This document shows, piece after piece, positions 63,867 through 64,000 of a stretch of 64,000 bases of DNA. A program made the translations under genes and the position numbers. The notes beneath the pieces were generated by a model, which ran no database searches, had not been told where the DNA came from, and saw only the letters and a program-made list of their open reading frames with translations. Position 1 is the first letter of the stretch. Each line of letters opens with the position of its first letter. The stretch is from Aquilaria yunnanensis (lineage: Eukaryota > Streptophyta > Magnoliopsida > Malvales > Thymelaeaceae), in the NCBI GenBank assembly GCA_039654915.1, contig CM077597.1:54960001-55024000 (forward strand). The letters are read 5' to 3'.

Positions 63867-64000
63867 GTCAACCAACGTCGCTTATTTTCCATTATCCGTA
63901 CCGGTCTTTTTCCCCTTCATCGTGAGTGCTACACGTCACGAACAAACCGTGGGGCTGATAAAGTGGGAAATTTTAATCCAGCAACTAGACCTGAAAAAGA
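63867..64000. other. 5S spacer, cut by the window end
   Basis: Type t spacer with a -12A promoter next to the last gene. The window stops within the terminator T tract of the gene that must follow. Confidence 0.9.

Larger units (their letters stand above)
1..64000 (-). repeat. Tandem 5S rDNA array, 245 complete genes
   Basis: Head-to-tail array of 120-bp 5S rRNA genes separated by spacers of 110, 139 or 221 bp, giving steps of 230, 259 or 341 bp. All units have the same orientation. No transposon, protein gene or other RNA gene interrupts it. The window starts inside a spacer (1-17) and ends inside one (63867-64000), so the array continues on both sides. Identification rests on the transcribed sequence, the internal promoter boxes, the C at -1 and the T-rich Pol III stop after each gene. 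Near-identity of units is what concerted evolution of plant 5S loci produces. Confidence 0.98.

Noticed and set aside
1..64000. CRISPR array or bacterial repeat system
   Set aside because: Periodic repeats with short spacers might suggest this, but the spacers are nearly identical to one another and the repeat is a eukaryotic 5S rRNA gene. No cas-like genes.
1..64000. Plain centromeric or other satellite DNA
   Set aside because: The unit contains a full, structured 5S gene with promoter and terminator signals and compensatory changes, which a non-coding satellite would not keep.
1..64000. Linked arrangement of 5S with 35S rDNA or a retrotransposon (Cassandra type)
   Set aside because: No 18S, 5.8S or 25S sequence and no LTR or primer-binding site appear in any spacer. 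The unit is too short to hold them.

Overview
The whole 64 kb window is one uninterrupted tandem array of 5S ribosomal RNA genes. All genes read from the minus strand, and I see no other gene. The 120-nt transcript reads GGATGCGATCAT... at its 5' end and ...GTTGCATCCC at its 3' end. From memory, its first 79 nt match the usual flowering-plant 5S rRNA, including the BamHI site GGATCC, the A box AGTTAAGCGTGCTTGG and the 5S secondary structure. The source is therefore a plant nuclear genome, most likely an angiosperm; I cannot name the species. I count 245 complete genes and 244 gene-to-gene steps: 182 of 259 bp, 41 of 230 bp and 21 of 341 bp. These sum exactly to the 63,729 bp between the first and last gene.

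Gene positions are numbered 1-120 on the RNA. Spacer codes describe the spacer 3' of each gene, at lower coordinates. Type a (259-bp step) has plus-strand CCCC beside the A5 tract, and type b has CCCG there. Type b* is CCCG plus the linked AAAGAA and GACAT changes. Type t has CCTG. Type s (230-bp step) has 61 bp of spacer replaced by 32 bp, leaving a 35-bp piece of 5S gene. Type l (341-bp step) has an 82-bp insert. Promoter codes are -9A (T to A at -9), -12A (G to A at -12) and l-promoter (two changes at -36/-35, on the gene upstream-bounded by an l spacer).

Layout: 1-11.5 kb is a regular 259-bp ladder with a and b spacers mixed. From 11.5 to 33.2 kb, s spacers appear at long intervals inside multi-kilobase duplications, the clearest with a 4,863-bp period and another with a 2,791-bp period. 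From 33.2 kb to the end, type a is absent and l spacers appear with a diverged gene class. Between 41.8 and 59.3 kb, eight higher-order repeats of 1,578, 2,556 or 3,534 bp differ by exact multiples of 978 bp. The 60-64 kb part returns to the layout seen at 33-38 kb.

The most notable point concerns the RNA. Relative to the usual plant sequence, every copy carries six substitutions that form three complete compensatory base-pair swaps in helix IV (80-96, 82-94, 85-92), leaving the loop and bulge unchanged. The same bases form the C box bound by TFIIIA. The genes therefore look functional and lineage-specific rather than decayed. By contrast, the 21 genes bounded 3' by an l spacer carry changes that disturb helices I and V and may be pseudogenes.

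Limits: all calls are by eye. Individual point changes inside the 245 copies may have been missed, and the order of near-identical units depends on the assembly being correct.
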